Source: Thiomonas sp. X19 (lineage in GTDB: Bacteria > Pseudomonadota > Gammaproteobacteria > Burkholderiales > Burkholderiaceae_C). From it: a DNA stretch of 34,317 bases. Below the pieces are notes generated by a model. That model ran no database searches, was not told the origin of the DNA, and worked only from the letters and a program-made list of their open reading frames with translations. The translations under genes were made by a program, and so were the position numbers. The stretch is from assembly GCF_900089495.1 (NCBI RefSeq), contig NZ_LT605203.1, positions 3,901,109 through 3,935,425 on the forward strand, in the 5' to 3' direction. This document shows, piece after piece, positions 22,209 through 31,785 of this stretch (positions are counted from its first letter, which is position 1; each line of letters starts with the position of its first letter).

Positions 22209-23231
22209 TCAGTCCGCTGGCGCCACCCGCACCAAGCAGCCGCCCCGACGCTCCAGGGTCGCTGCCTCCAGCCGCACCTGCAGGCCCATGGCACCGCGCG
22301 CTGTGGCGCGTACCTGCCGCCGCAGGTTGTCGATCTGCCCATGGTTGCTGCGCAACCCGGCCTGCCGCAGCCACAGCCGCAGCACTTCGCCCAGGCGGGC
22401 GTCGCTTAGCTCTCGCAGTGCGCCGAGACCCAAGCCGTCGGGGGCGGCGCATCGGGCGAGATCGAGCGCGGCCATCTCCTCGATGCTGGCCGCGGCATGG
22501 GCGCATAGCGCCGCCGAGCGCGCCAGGGTGCTGCGCCAGGCTGGCTCCAGCCTGGCGATGACCGGCAACAGTTCATGCCGGATGCGGCTGCGGCGAAACG
22601 CCGGATCATGGTTCATCGGATCGCGCAGATACGGCAGCGCTCGAGCATCGAGCGATTGCCGCAGTGCCTCGGCGGAACAAGCCAACAAGGGCCGGCCCAG
22701 CCACAAGCCGTCGCGCTGCGTCGCTTCGGGCATGGCCGCCAAACCCTTGGGACCGGCACCCCGCAGCAAGGCCAGCAAGAGCGACTCGGCCTGGTCGTCG
22801 GCCTGATGGCCGAGCAGCAGCCAGTCGCAACCCAGCCCCCGCGCAGCCTCACCCAAGGCCCGATAGCGGGCATCACGGGCCTTGTCCTCCAGGCTGTCGC
22901 CACGCTGCGCCTGCACTTGCACCGGCAGCACGGTGCACGGCATGTTCCAGGCTGCGCAGCGCTTGCGCACATGGTCGGCGAAGGCATCGGCGCCAGACTG
23001 CAAACCGTGGTGCACATGCAAGGCACGCAGGCGCGCAGGCCCCCAGCGTTGCAGCGCCGCCAACAGCAGCGCGGTGGAATCGGCACCGCCGCTGAAGGCG
23101 ATGGCCACCGGGGCCGGGGCCGCGCCCAAAGCAGCATGCCGGCGCACGAAGCTGCGCAAGGCGACCAAGGCCGGATCAGCCTGCGAACCTTGGGCAGCCG
23201 GCATGGTGGATGACGCGGTTGAAGGAAGCAT
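22209..23231 (-). CDS. tilS: tRNA(Ile)-lysidine synthase
   Basis: A 340-aa enzyme that converts the wobble C34 of tRNA-Ile2 to lysidine, using lysine and ATP. The PP-loop SGGADSTAL lies at 47-55, followed by LRALHVHHGLQSGAD and LEDKARDARYRAL, and the LLLGHQADDQAESLLLALLR box; the C-terminal part (VRLEAATLERRGGCLVRV) is the short substrate domain. The start is uncertain: ATG 23231 or ATG 23204 (nine codons later); no ribosome site is obvious at either. It is 35 bases after accA on the same strand, a common Burkholderiales order. Confidence 0.95.
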   Translation of the reverse strand: MLPSTASSTMPAAQGSQADPALVALRSFVRRHAALGAAPAPVAIAFSGGADSTALLLAALQRWGPARLRALHVHHGLQSGADAFADHVRKRCAAWNMPCTVLPVQVQAQRGDSLEDKARDARYRALGEAARGLGCDWLLLGHQADDQAESLLLALLRGAGPKGLAAMPEATQRDGLWLGRPLLACSAEALRQSLDARALPYLRDPMNHDPAFRRSRIRHELLPVIARLEPAWRSTLARSAALCAHAAASIEEMAALDLARCAAPDGLGLGALRELSDARLGEVLRLWLRQAGLRSNHGQIDNLRRQVRATARGAMGLQVRLEAATLERRGGCLVRVAPAD

Positions 23232-23266
23232 CGAACCGCCGCGACGGGGCTCGTTCGCAGCGAGTT

Positions 23267-24241
23267 TCAGCGCGTGGACTTGGTGTCCTGGAATTTGCCG
23301 AAGGCGCAAAGGCGGTCGTAGCGCTGCTTCACCAGATCGGCCGGCTTGATGCCCTGGAACTGGCGCAGGCTTTCGGCCAGGGCACGCTTGAGGCTGGCGG
23401 TCATGGCCAGCGGGTCGCGGTGCGCGCCGCCGATGGGCTCGTTCACAATTTTGTCGATCAGGCCCAGCGCCTTGAGCCGGTGGGCGGTCAGGCCCAGCGC
23501 CTCGGCAGCCTCGGGCGCGCGCTCGGCGCTTTTCCACAGGATGGAGGCGCAGCCTTCGGGGGAGATGACGGAGTACACCGAGTACTGCAGCATCAGCACA
23601 TGGTCGGCCACGGCAATGGCCAGCGCGCCGCCCGAGCCGCCCTCGCCGATGATGGTGGAGATGATGGGCACCTGCAACTGCGCCATCTCGAAGATGTTGC
23701 GGCCGATGGCTTCGGACTGATTGCGCTCCTCGGCGTCGATGCCGGGATAGGCGCCGGGGGTGTCGACGAAGGTGAACACCGGCAGGCTGAATTTCTCGGC
23801 CAGTTTCATCAGGCGCAGCGCCTTGCGGTAGCCCTCGGGCTTGGTCATGCCGAAGTTGCGCAGCGCGCGTTCCTTCGTGTCGCGCCCTTTCTGGTGGCCG
23901 ATGATCATGCAGGCCAGGCCGTTGAAGCGCGCCAGGCCGCCGACGATGGACAGGTCGTCGGCGTAGTGGCGGTCGCCATGCAATTCGTGAAAATCGGTGA
24001 ACATCTGCGCCACGTAGTCCAGCGTGTAGGGGCGCTGGGCATGGCGGGCAATCTGCGTGACCTGCCAGGGCGAGAGCTTGGCGTACAGATCCTTGGTCAG
24101 CTGCTGGCTTTTTTTCTGCAGGCGGCTGATTTCTTCGGAAATGTCGACGGCCGACTCGTCCTGCACATAGCGCAGCTCTTCGATCTTGGTTTCCAGTTCG
24201 GCAACCGGCTGCTCAAAGTCGAGAAAAACTTTTTTACTCAT
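23267..24241 (-). CDS. accA: Acetyl-CoA carboxylase carboxyltransferase subunit alpha
   Basis: A 324-aa subunit which, with AccD, transfers the carboxyl group from biotin to acetyl-CoA, the first step of fatty-acid synthesis. Marks are the N-terminal [20 protein letters not shown], the crotonase-like core [49 protein letters not shown] and the oxyanion region [37 protein letters not shown]. Length equals that of the E. coli protein within a few residues. The ribosome site GGGG/GGTT is weak. It follows the glycosylase gene by about 100 bases. Confidence 0.97.
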   Translation of the reverse strand: MSKKVFLDFEQPVAELETKIEELRYVQDESAVDISEEISRLQKKSQQLTKDLYAKLSPWQVTQIARHAQRPYTLDYVAQMFTDFHELHGDRHYADDLSIVGGLARFNGLACMIIGHQKGRDTKERALRNFGMTKPEGYRKALRLMKLAEKFSLPVFTFVDTPGAYPGIDAEERNQSEAIGRNIFEMAQLQVPIISTIIGEGGSGGALAIAVADHVLMLQYSVYSVISPEGCASILWKSAERAPEAAEALGLTAHRLKALGLIDKIVNEPIGGAHRDPLAMTASLKRALAESLRQFQGIKPADLVKQRYDRLCAFGKFQDTKSTR

Positions 24242-24345
24242 GGTTCAACCCCTTCGCGATTCCGTCGGCTTGAAGCGGCGGAAGCGCCATGCATGGCGGG
24301 CAGATGGTTGCCGCGCAGCTGGCGTCGGTTCTATGTTGATGCGAT

Positions 24346-24990
24346 TCAGTAGTCGACCACGGCCGGGTCGATGCTGCGCCAAATATACCAAGTGCCGACC
24401 GAACGCCAGGGCGCCCAGGCGGCGGCCACCTCGCGCAGCTCGCTGCGACTGACGGCCTCGCCGGAGAAATAGCCCAGGCTGATGCCGCGCTGCAAACCCA
24501 GATCGTCCAGCGGCAGCACATCCGGGCGCATCAGGTGGAACATCAGAAACATCTCGGCCGTCCAGCGGCCGATGCCGCGGATGGCCACCAGCTCCGTGAT
24601 GATGGCCTCGTCCGCCATCTCGGCCCACTGCCCGGGGTGAACCTCGCCGGCATCGAACTTGGCGGCCAGGTCGCGCAGGTATTCGCACTTGCGCTGCGAC
24701 AGCCCGGCCAGCCGCAGCGCCGCGATCTCGCGCGCCAGAATGCTGTGCGGCGTGACTTCGCCGACTTGCGTCAGCAGCCGCTCCCACACCGATTGCGCCG
24801 CCTTGACCGAAATCTGCTGACCGACGACCGAACGCGCCAGGGTCTGGAAGGCGTCGCCGCGGCTTTGCAGCTGCGTTGCCCGGTGCTGCGGAATGAGCTT
24901 GCGCATCACCCGGTCGGCCCGCATCAGCTGAGCGCAGGCTTCGTCCCAGTAGGCGGGGAGCGTCATGGTTGCGGTTTTCGATGTTGCCAT
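24346..24990 (-). CDS. DNA-3-methyladenine glycosylase (AlkA-type, HhH-GPD)
   Basis: A 214-aa base-excision glycosylase of the helix-hairpin-helix GPD group. FQTLARSVVGQQISVKAAQS (48-67) is the family opening; the hairpin AIRGIGRWTAEMFLMFHL spans 136-153, and the catalytic aspartate is in PLDDLGLQRG (Asp162/163). It lacks the extra N-terminal domain of E. coli AlkA, so it is of the shorter class that removes alkylated bases such as 3-methyladenine. The [4Fe-4S] cysteine set of MutY/Nth is not present. ATG 24990 is one base after the cysS stop and implies coupling; ATG 24966 is possible. Confidence 0.92.
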   Translation of the reverse strand: MATSKTATMTLPAYWDEACAQLMRADRVMRKLIPQHRATQLQSRGDAFQTLARSVVGQQISVKAAQSVWERLLTQVGEVTPHSILAREIAALRLAGLSQRKCEYLRDLAAKFDAGEVHPGQWAEMADEAIITELVAIRGIGRWTAEMFLMFHLMRPDVLPLDDLGLQRGISLGYFSGEAVSRSELREVAAAWAPWRSVGTWYIWRSIDPAVVDY

Positions 24991-24991
24991 C

Positions 24992-26371
24992 TCAGGCCTG
25001 GCGCCAGAGGGTGACGCCATCCGGCTTGTCTTCGAGCACGATGCCGCGCTCCAGCAGCACCGCGCGAATGGCGTCGGCCTGGGCGAAGTCGCGTGCCTTC
25101 TTGGCGGCGGCACGGGCCTGCACCTGCGCATCGATCCAGCCCGCGTCGACCTGATTCGCCCCGGCCTGCAGAAAGCGTTGCGGCACTTGCCGCAGCAGGC
25201 CGAGCGTGCCGCCCAGGCCCTTGAGCAGGCCGGCGAGTTCCGCGCTGGCGCTGCGGTTGACCTCGCTGGCGAGTTCGAACAGCACGGCCAGGGCTTCGGG
25301 GGTGTTGAAGTCGTCGTCCATCGCTGCGCCGAAGCGCTGCGCCGCCGGCTGGCTCCAGTCCAGCGTGGCGGGAACATCGGCAAAGTTCTGCAGCGCGGTG
25401 TAGAGCCGGGCCAGGGCATGGCGGGCGTCGTGCAGATTGTCTTGCGAGTAGTTGAGCGGGCTGCGGTAATGGGCGCGAATGATGAAAAACCGCACGGTTT
25501 CGGCGTCGAACAGCTTGAGCACGTCGCGGATGGTGAAAAAGTTGCCCAGCGACTTCGACATCTTCTCGTCGTTCACGCGCACGAAGCCGTTGTGCATCCA
25601 GAGGTTGACGAAGGGCTTGCCGCTGGCGCCCTCGCTCTGCGCGATTTCGTTCTCGTGATGCGGGAACTGCAGGTCGGCGCCGCCGCCGTGGATGTCGAAA
25701 TGCTCGCCCAGCAGCGCACAGCTCATGGCCGAGCATTCGATATGCCAGCCCGGCCGCCCCTCTCCCCAGGGCGAAGCCCATTGCACCTCGGCAGGCTCCT
25801 GCGGCTTGGCGCGCTTCCACAGCACGAAGTCCAGCGGATCGCGCTTGGCCCGGTCGATTTCCACACGTTCGCCTGCCTGCAGTTCATCCAGCGACTTGCC
25901 CGAGAGCCGGCCGTAGCCGGGGAAGGCGCGCACGGCGTAGTCCACATCCCCCGCGGTGTCCTGGTAGGCCAGGCCCTTGTCCATCAGGCGGGTGATGAGC
26001 TGCTGCATCTGCGGGATGTAATCCGTGGCGCGCGGCTCGTGCGTGGGGCGCTCGATGCCCAACGCGTCGGTGTCCTCGTGCATCGCGGCGATGAAGCGGT
26101 CGGTGAGTTCGCGCACGCTCACGCCGCTTTCAACCGCGCGGCGGATGATCTTGTCGTCCACATCCGTGATGTTGCGCACATAGGTGACGCGCAGGCCACG
26201 CGCCTTGAGCCAGCGTTGCACCAGATCGAACACCGCCATCACCCGCGCATGGCCGAGATGGCAGTAGTCGTACACCGTCATGCCGCAGACATACAGGCGC
26301 ACCTGGCCGGGGTCGATGGGGGCTAGCGGCTGCTTCTCGCGCGACAGCGTGTTGTAAATCTGCAAGGTCAT
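24992..26371 (-). CDS. cysS: Cysteinyl-tRNA synthetase
   Basis: A 459-aa class I synthetase that charges tRNA-Cys. The HIGH box is HLGH at 38-41, after the Zn ligand Cys29 in YVCGMTVYD; the other Zn ligands are Cys213, His238 and Glu242 by position ([17 protein letters not shown]). The KMSKS box is at 270-274. The length is typical. It runs with the alkA-type, accA and tilS genes on the minus strand, and a conserved operon order is usual in Burkholderiales. It is divergent from the TPR gene across about 140 bases. Confidence 0.97.
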   Translation of the reverse strand: MTLQIYNTLSREKQPLAPIDPGQVRLYVCGMTVYDYCHLGHARVMAVFDLVQRWLKARGLRVTYVRNITDVDDKIIRRAVESGVSVRELTDRFIAAMHEDTDALGIERPTHEPRATDYIPQMQQLITRLMDKGLAYQDTAGDVDYAVRAFPGYGRLSGKSLDELQAGERVEIDRAKRDPLDFVLWKRAKPQEPAEVQWASPWGEGRPGWHIECSAMSCALLGEHFDIHGGGADLQFPHHENEIAQSEGASGKPFVNLWMHNGFVRVNDEKMSKSLGNFFTIRDVLKLFDAETVRFFIIRAHYRSPLNYSQDNLHDARHALARLYTALQNFADVPATLDWSQPAAQRFGAAMDDDFNTPEALAVLFELASEVNRSASAELAGLLKGLGGTLGLLRQVPQRFLQAGANQVDAGWIDAQVQARAAAKKARDFAQADAIRAVLLERGIVLEDKPDGVTLWRQA

Positions 26372-26513
26372 GGAATGTCGTGCCGCCTGCCGCGCCGGGA
26401 GTACCGGATGCGGCAGGCGGCGGCTGCTGCATGGATGGGGAGGAATGGGGCGAGCCGGCAGGCAGGCCCGGATAAAATCAAAAACTTAGCACAGCCGGAG
26501 CCAACTTGAACCC

Positions 26514-27656
26514 ATGCGCACCCACCACTCCCAGACCAAGCCGCTCCTGCGCAAACTGACGCGCCTGCTGGCGGCACTGGGGCTTGCGACGGGGTTCGCA
26601 TGCAGCGCCGTCCCTGCAGCGGCCTATGCCGACAGCTTGGCGGAGGTGCGGCAACTCGTTGCCTCGGGCAAATTGGCGCAAGCGCTGGCGCAGGTCGACG
26701 CGCTGATCGCCACCAACGCCAAGGATCCGCAATACAAATTTCTGCGCGGTGTGATTCTCACCGAACAGCACAAGACGGCTGACGCCATCCAGGCCTTCAC
26801 CCAGCTCACCGAGCAATACCCCGAGTTGCCCGAGCCTTACAACAACCTGGCCGTGCTGTACGCCCAGCAAGGCCAGTACGACAAGGCCCGGGCTGCGCTG
26901 GACATGGCCATCCGCACCAACCCCAGCTACGCCACGGCGTTCGAGAACCTGGGCGATGTGTACGCCAAACTGGCCAGCCAGTCTTACCAAAAAGCGCTCC
27001 AACTCGACGGCAGCAAGAATGACGCCACGCAGACCAAACTGGCACTGATTCGCCAGCTGTTCAGCAAGGGCGGGGAGCCACAGGCGGCGGCAAAGCCAGC
27101 CGTCGTGGCGGCCGATGCAGCGCCGCACGAGGCGGTCAAGCCAACGCCGAGCACCTTGGCGCAACCGCCTGTCGCGGTTCAGCCGGCGCCAGTGCCCAAC
27201 CCAGCCGTGGTGGCAGCAGCCATCGCACCCGCCATCCAACCCGTTGCGGAAGCGGCGTCCAAGCCCGTTGCAAAACCAGCGGCTGCCGAGGCCAAGCCGG
27301 AGACTGGCGCGGCCGACACGAGCCAGGCGCAGGTGGAGGCTGCCGTGCATGCATGGGCGCATGCCTGGGCGTCGAAAAACCTGAGCGCCTACTTCGGCAG
27401 CTATGCACCGGATTTCAATCCCCCCGGCAACGAGCCGCGCAGCGCCTGGATGGCGCAGCGCAAGGCCCGCATCGGCGACAAGGCCAAGATCACGGTGGAT
27501 GTGAAGCACCTGCAGGTGAAGGTCGATGGCGACAAAGCCACCGCCCGCTTCCGCCAAATTTACACCTCGGGCTCGCTCAATTTCGACAGCCCCAAGACCT
27601 TGCAATTCCAGCGCGTGCACGGGCGCTGGCTGATCGTGCAGGAAATCGCGGCCTGA
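26514..27656 (+). CDS. Periplasmic TPR protein with NTF2/Cds6-like C-terminal domain
   Basis: A 380-aa exported protein. A signal peptide (TRLLAALGLATGFACSAVPA) is cut near AYA-D at residue 39. Three TPR units follow (KDPQYKFLRGVILTEQHKTA, YPELPEPYNNLAVLYAQQGQ, NPSYATAFENLGDVYAKLAS). A long Pro/Ala-rich linker (about 185-275) leads to an NTF2-like domain (281-380; AWAHAWASKNLSAYFGSYAP, then FRQIYTSGSLNFDS and KTLQFQRVHGRWLIVQEIA) like the Cds6 domain of L,D-transpeptidases. Together with the L,D-transpeptidase 66 bases downstream it probably acts in cell-wall crosslinking, possibly as an activator or scaffold. This is inferred from domain sharing and position. Confidence 0.88.
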   Translation: MRTHHSQTKPLLRKLTRLLAALGLATGFACSAVPAAAYADSLAEVRQLVASGKLAQALAQVDALIATNAKDPQYKFLRGVILTEQHKTADAIQAFTQLTEQYPELPEPYNNLAVLYAQQGQYDKARAALDMAIRTNPSYATAFENLGDVYAKLASQSYQKALQLDGSKNDATQTKLALIRQLFSKGGEPQAAAKPAVVAADAAPHEAVKPTPSTLAQPPVAVQPAPVPNPAVVAAAIAPAIQPVAEAASKPVAKPAAAEAKPETGAADTSQAQVEAAVHAWAHAWASKNLSAYFGSYAPDFNPPGNEPRSAWMAQRKARIGDKAKITVDVKHLQVKVDGDKATARFRQIYTSGSLNFDSPKTLQFQRVHGRWLIVQEIAA

Positions 27657-27722
27657 GCGTTTGAAGCTGCCGTCAGCGCAGACTCACCGCCCACCAGGCC
27701 CTGACCCAAGTCGCTGCCACGC

Positions 27723-28961
27723 ATGAACCGACCCCTGCGAACCCGGCGCCGCCATATCGCCCAAGTCTTGGCTTGGCTGCTGACCATGTTGCTGGTCGGC
27801 AGGGGGGTGCGCGCCGAGGAGTTCCAGCCCGATTTCGTCCATCGATGGCTGTCGCCAGGATCGTCGCAAAGCGCCGCGCAGATCACCGCGCCAGCAACCT
27901 CGCGCTCGCTTCTGGGGCAAGGCACGCAGGCTTTGATGCGCCAGGGCTTCGACGATCGCGCCGAAGTCGAGTCGATCGCGATCGATCAGCTCGTCGCCCA
28001 AGGACGGCTGCGCGAGGCGCTGCACCGCAGTGGCTTGCCAGCTGAGCGATATCCGAATTTCGCCTTGGCCCATTTGCTGCGCGGCGACTTGCTGCAAGCC
28101 GAAGCCGGCCGGCTTCGGCACTTTGCCGATGTGCCCGCCGCGCCCGGCAATGCGGCACAGTCGGCGCGGCTCGCGGCGCTGGTGAACGAAGGCCGCCAGC
28201 GGCTGCGCGCCTTCACCCAGGCGCCGGCACCCGGGCTGGTGCCGAGCAATTTCGCGGCCTTGGCCCCCGGGGTGAAACACGCCATCCCGGTGGATGCCAG
28301 CCGGTCGCGGCTGTATTTGTTCCGGCGCACCGCCAGCGGCTCCTTGCAACTCGAAGCGAACGACGACATCGCCCAGGACAAGCTGGGCACCGACAAGCAG
28401 CGGGCCGGGGACATGAAAACCCCGCTGGGCATTTATCTCATCACCCGCGAAGTGGGCCGGCGCTGGCTGAATGCCGCCCATGGCGCCGGCGCCATGCCGC
28501 CGAACCATCCGAACGCTTGGGACCGGCTGCTGGGCCGCACCGGCGGCGGCATCTGGCTGCATGGCGTGCCGCCGACCAGCTACGCCCGCCCGCCGCTGGA
28601 CAGCGATGGTTGCGTGGTGCTGCCCAACCCCGGCATCACCTCGCTCATGACGCGCGTCGAACCTGGAGCCACCCCCGTCGTCATCACTTCGCGCGCGCAG
28701 TGGCTCACGCCGCCACAGATGGCGGCACAGCGCGCCCGCGTGCACAAGCCGCTGGCCCATGCCCCTGCCCTCCCTGGCGGCCCGGCCGCCACGCCGCGTC
28801 CGGAACTGGCCGAGGCCACGGTGCTCTACGACCAGGGCGAACACGGGTTGCTGGTCGTGCAATACGGCGGCCAGCAACTGCCCAAACCCATCACCTACCA
28901 CGACTACTGGGCCAAGCAGGACGGCCAGTGGCGACTTTTCCACGCTGGAGTGCTTTCATGA
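27723..28961 (+). CDS. L,D-transpeptidase (YkuD family)
   Basis: A 412-aa periplasmic enzyme. The signal segment HIAQVLAWLLTMLLVGRGVR ends near RA-E at residue 31. The catalytic YkuD domain lies at about 185-325: the substrate-side strand SRLYLFRRTASGS, KTPLGIYLITREVG, GIWLHGVPP with His280, and SDGCVVLPN with the nucleophile Cys297, the expected H-G-x16-S-x-G-C spacing. Residues 360-412 (TVLYDQGEHGLLVVQYGGQQ, then YWAKQDGQWRLFHAG) resemble the Cds6-like tail also found in the preceding protein. It makes 3-3 crosslinks in peptidoglycan or links wall to lipoproteins. It overlaps ppiA (ATGA), a coupled pair. Confidence 0.9.
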   Translation: MNRPLRTRRRHIAQVLAWLLTMLLVGRGVRAEEFQPDFVHRWLSPGSSQSAAQITAPATSRSLLGQGTQALMRQGFDDRAEVESIAIDQLVAQGRLREALHRSGLPAERYPNFALAHLLRGDLLQAEAGRLRHFADVPAAPGNAAQSARLAALVNEGRQRLRAFTQAPAPGLVPSNFAALAPGVKHAIPVDASRSRLYLFRRTASGSLQLEANDDIAQDKLGTDKQRAGDMKTPLGIYLITREVGRRWLNAAHGAGAMPPNHPNAWDRLLGRTGGGIWLHGVPPTSYARPPLDSDGCVVLPNPGITSLMTRVEPGATPVVITSRAQWLTPPQMAAQRARVHKPLAHAPALPGGPAATPRPELAEATVLYDQGEHGLLVVQYGGQQLPKPITYHDYWAKQDGQWRLFHAGVLS

Positions 28962-29584
28962 CCGTTTTTTCCCCTCGCGCATCGACCTCGTCAACCGATC
29001 TCGTCCGTTCACGTCGCTGGCTGCTACTGGGCGCCGCCGCAGTGCTCGGCGGTACCCTGCTGACCGCCCGTCCCATTCGCGCCGAAGCGCCGACCCGCGT
29101 GGAGTTGGTGACGACGCTGGGCACGATCGAGATCCAGCTCGACCCGCAACGTGCGCCCAAGACCGTGGCCAACTTCCTGCAATACGTGAAGGACGATTTC
29201 TACGCCGGCACCATCTTCCATCGCGTCATTCCCGGCTTCATGATCCAGGGTGGCGGCTTCACCGCCAACATGCAGCAAAAGCCTACTCGCCCACCGATTC
29301 CGCTGGAAAGCAAGAATGGGCTGAAGAACCTGCGGGGCACCATTGCCATGGCGCGCACCTCCGACCCGAACTCGGCCACCTCGCAGTTCTTCATCAACCT
29401 CGTCGACAATGCCTCGCTCGACTATCCTCAACCCGACGGCCATGGCTATGCCGTGTTCGGCCAGGTCATCAAGGGCATGGACGTGGTGGACCGCATCGCC
29501 AAGGTCGCCACGCAAAACGACGGCCCGATGCAGAACGTGCCGGTCACGCCAGTCGTCATCAAACAAGCCATTCTTCTCAAGTAA
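28958..29584 (+). CDS. ppiA: Periplasmic peptidyl-prolyl cis-trans isomerase (cyclophilin)
   Basis: A 208-aa cyclophilin with an N-terminal export signal: SRRWLLLGAAAVLGGTLLTA, with a twin-arginine-like RR, cut near IRA-E at about residue 42. The catalytic body contains [15 protein letters not shown] and TIAMARTSDPNSATSQFFIN with the active Arg, Phe and Gln residues of the family, ending GYAVFGQVIKGMDVVDRI. It speeds proline isomerisation of exported proteins. ATG 28958 overlaps the L,D-transpeptidase stop and the ppiB gene follows after 12 bases. Confidence 0.95.
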   Translation: MTVFSPRASTSSTDLVRSRRWLLLGAAAVLGGTLLTARPIRAEAPTRVELVTTLGTIEIQLDPQRAPKTVANFLQYVKDDFYAGTIFHRVIPGFMIQGGGFTANMQQKPTRPPIPLESKNGLKNLRGTIAMARTSDPNSATSQFFINLVDNASLDYPQPDGHGYAVFGQVIKGMDVVDRIAKVATQNDGPMQNVPVTPVVIKQAILLK

Positions 29585-29596
29585 ACAAGGACCATC

Positions 29597-30088
29597 ATGG
29601 TTGAACTGCATACGAACAAAGGCGTCATCGGCATCGAACTCGACGCCGAGAAAGCCCCCAAATCCGCTGCCAATTTTCTGGCCTATGTGAAGAGCGGCCA
29701 CTTCGACGGCACCGTGTTCCACCGCGTGATCGACGGCTTCATGATTCAGGGCGGCGGCTTCGAGCCCGGCATGAAGCAAAAGCCCACCCAGGCGCCGATC
29801 CAGAACGAGGCCAACAACGGTCTGAAGAACAAGCGCTACGCCCTGGCCATGGCCCGCACCAATGACCCGCATTCGGCCACCGCGCAGTTCTTCATCAACG
29901 TCGCCGACAACGCCTTCCTCGATCACACCGCACCTTCGGCCCAGGGCTGGGGCTATGCCGTGTTCGGCCACGTGGTCGAAGGCCAGGACGTGGTGGATGC
30001 CATCAAGGGCGTGAAAACCGGCGGCAAGGGCGGCCACCAGGACGTGCCGCTCGAAGACGTGGTGATCCTCAAAGCCATTGAAGTCTGA
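29597..30088 (+). CDS. ppiB: Cytoplasmic peptidyl-prolyl cis-trans isomerase (cyclophilin)
   Basis: A 163-aa cyclophilin without signal. [20 protein letters not shown] and [20 protein letters not shown] carry the catalytic Arg, Phe and Gln. It is a close paralogue of the upstream exported copy, so this looks like a tandem duplication with one copy given an export signal, as in E. coli PpiA/PpiB, which are not adjacent there. AAGGA-type ribosome site upstream (ACAAGGACCATC). Its end overlaps the TTG start of lpxH by 11 bases. Confidence 0.96.
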   Translation: MVELHTNKGVIGIELDAEKAPKSAANFLAYVKSGHFDGTVFHRVIDGFMIQGGGFEPGMKQKPTQAPIQNEANNGLKNKRYALAMARTNDPHSATAQFFINVADNAFLDHTAPSAQGWGYAVFGHVVEGQDVVDAIKGVKTGGKGGHQDVPLEDVVILKAIEV

Positions 30089-30902
30089 GTCGCACCCACA
30101 GCCGCTCCTGCAGACTTTGCCGGAGCTGACGGCGCCGCCCGCGTGGCGGCGCCTTGCTTTCGTCTCCGACCTGCACCTCGGCCCCGAGGCGCCCGTCACC
30201 ACGGCCGGCTTTCTGCGCTGGCTGCGTGGAGAGGCCTTGGCCGCGGATGCCCTGTTCATCCTCGGCGACCTGTTCGAAGCCTGGGTCGGCGACGACCTGC
30301 TCGACGCTGCCCCCCCCGATGCCCACCACCAGGTTTGCGCCGCCCTGGCCGCCTACGCCGCCAGCGGCCACGCCGTGCGGGTGATGCATGGCAACCGGGA
30401 TTTCCTGCTGCAGCAAGGCTTTGCCCGCCGCTGCGGCGCCCCTCTCCTGCCAGACCCTTGCGTGCTGGTGCTCGCCGGGCAGCGAATCCTGCTCACTCAT
30501 GGCGACGCGCTATGCATCAGCGATGCCCCCTACCTGCAGTGGCGCGCGCTTTGCCGCAGTGCCGACTGGCAGGCCCGGTTCCTGGCGCAGCCGCTTCAGG
30601 CGCGAATCGAGCAGGCCGCGACCATGCGCGCCCAAAGCCGCGCCGCACAAAGCCGCATGGACACCTGGAGCGATGCCGACCCCGCCGAAGCCGCACGCTG
30701 GCTGCAGGCCGCCAACAGCACCTGGATGATCCACGGCCACACCCACCGCCCGCGCGAGCATTGGGACCATGGCCAATTGCGCCAGGTTTTGTCCGACTGG
30801 GATCTGGACGCGCCTGCAGGTGGCGCAGCGCACCGCGCCCAGGCCTTGTGGCTGCATGCAGGCGGCACGACGCTTGCGGCCGAACGCCGCCCTGCCGCCT
30901 GA
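30078..30902 (+). CDS. lpxH: UDP-2,3-diacylglucosamine diphosphatase
   Basis: A 274-aa calcineurin-like phosphoesterase which removes UMP from UDP-2,3-diacylglucosamine in lipid A synthesis, at the inner membrane. The metal site is spelled by SDLHLG (30-35), [11 protein letters not shown] (63-73), HGNRDF (104-109), LTHGDALC and HGHTHRP. The start is uncertain: the reading frame opens with TTG at 30078, overlapping ppiB by 11 bases, and family proteins begin only a few residues before FVSDLHLG, so TTG 30117 is also possible. Conserved gene order with ppiB supports the call. Confidence 0.94.
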   Translation: MKSESHPQPLLQTLPELTAPPAWRRLAFVSDLHLGPEAPVTTAGFLRWLRGEALAADALFILGDLFEAWVGDDLLDAAPPDAHHQVCAALAAYAASGHAVRVMHGNRDFLLQQGFARRCGAPLLPDPCVLVLAGQRILLTHGDALCISDAPYLQWRALCRSADWQARFLAQPLQARIEQAATMRAQSRAAQSRMDTWSDADPAEAARWLQAANSTWMIHGHTHRPREHWDHGQLRQVLSDWDLDAPAGGAAHRAQALWLHAGGTTLAAERRPAA

Positions 30903-30949
30903 ATCCGTAGCTGACGCTCGCAGTCGCCCACCCCCAGATTAGGGCCTGT

Positions 30950-31755
30950 CCACGCTATTTCTGGATGCCAGCCCCACGACCGGCTTGCAAGGCCGCACCG
31001 ACGGCCCTCCGGGCATTTTCCTGATGGACTCGAGAACTTCGAGATCCTCGCCCGCTGGGAACTCGACCGCGGCCCGCAGCGCATGAGCTACGACTTCTGG
31101 TGGAACATCCCGCACGACTACATGGTGTCGAGCGAGTGGGGCCTGCCGCCGCAATTCGAAAACGGCTTGGTTGGCGAAGACCTGCTGGCCAACCGCTACG
31201 GCCATTGCCTGCATTTCCGGGACTTGCGCGGACGCCAGCATCTGCAGACCATCGACATTGGCGCCAACCACCAGATGGCGCTGGACGTGCGCCCGGCCCA
31301 CGAGCCGACCAAGGACTACGGTTTCCCTGGCGTGGTGGTCGACACGCAAAACCTGGAAGGCTCCATCTGGACCTGGCGGCGCGAGAAAAACGGCACATTC
31401 CATGCCAAGAAAACCGCGGCCATTCCACCCGAGCCGGCCAGCGCCGAGCAACTGCCCGATCTGCTCAAACCCTTCGGCGCCGTGCCTCCCCCTGGCGACC
31501 GACATCGACCTTTCACTCGACGACCGCTTCCTCTATGTCGCCTGCTGGGGCACCGGTGAACTGCGCCAGTACGACGTGACCGACCCGATGACGCCCAAAC
31601 TGGCCGGCTCGGCGCATCTCGGCGGCATCGCCAGGCTGGTCTACCGCTACTGGGGCTTGCGCGCGCTGCGCCAATCCTGGTTCAACCTGGACTTGCTGTG
31701 GTCGGTGATGCTGCCGGGCAGCGGCGCCCTGGCAACCTGGGCTGCGACCCGCTGA
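30950..31755 (+). pseudogene. Broken SBP56-family (methanethiol-oxidase-type) gene
   Basis: Three frames hold the middle of an SBP56 protein in order: GPPGIFLMD (to about 31030), then after a frameshift [57 protein letters not shown] and [18 protein letters not shown] (31030-31490), then after one extra C in a C5 run (31487-31491) [20 protein letters not shown] and [11 protein letters not shown] to about 31632. The family oxidises methanethiol. The N terminus and the C-terminal third are missing. After 31632 the frame goes on for 41 codons with a membrane-like tail ([20 protein letters not shown]) to TGA 31753-31755; this is not SBP56 and looks like the end of another gene joined by a deletion. 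Confidence 0.8.
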
Positions 31756-31785
31756 AGTGGCGAGCGAGGTGTGACAACTGAGGTG

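Noticed and set aside
22209..23537. Longer form of tilS starting at 23537
   Set aside because: The extension would overlap the 3' part of accA and reads as an antisense-like Arg/Pro-rich shadow.
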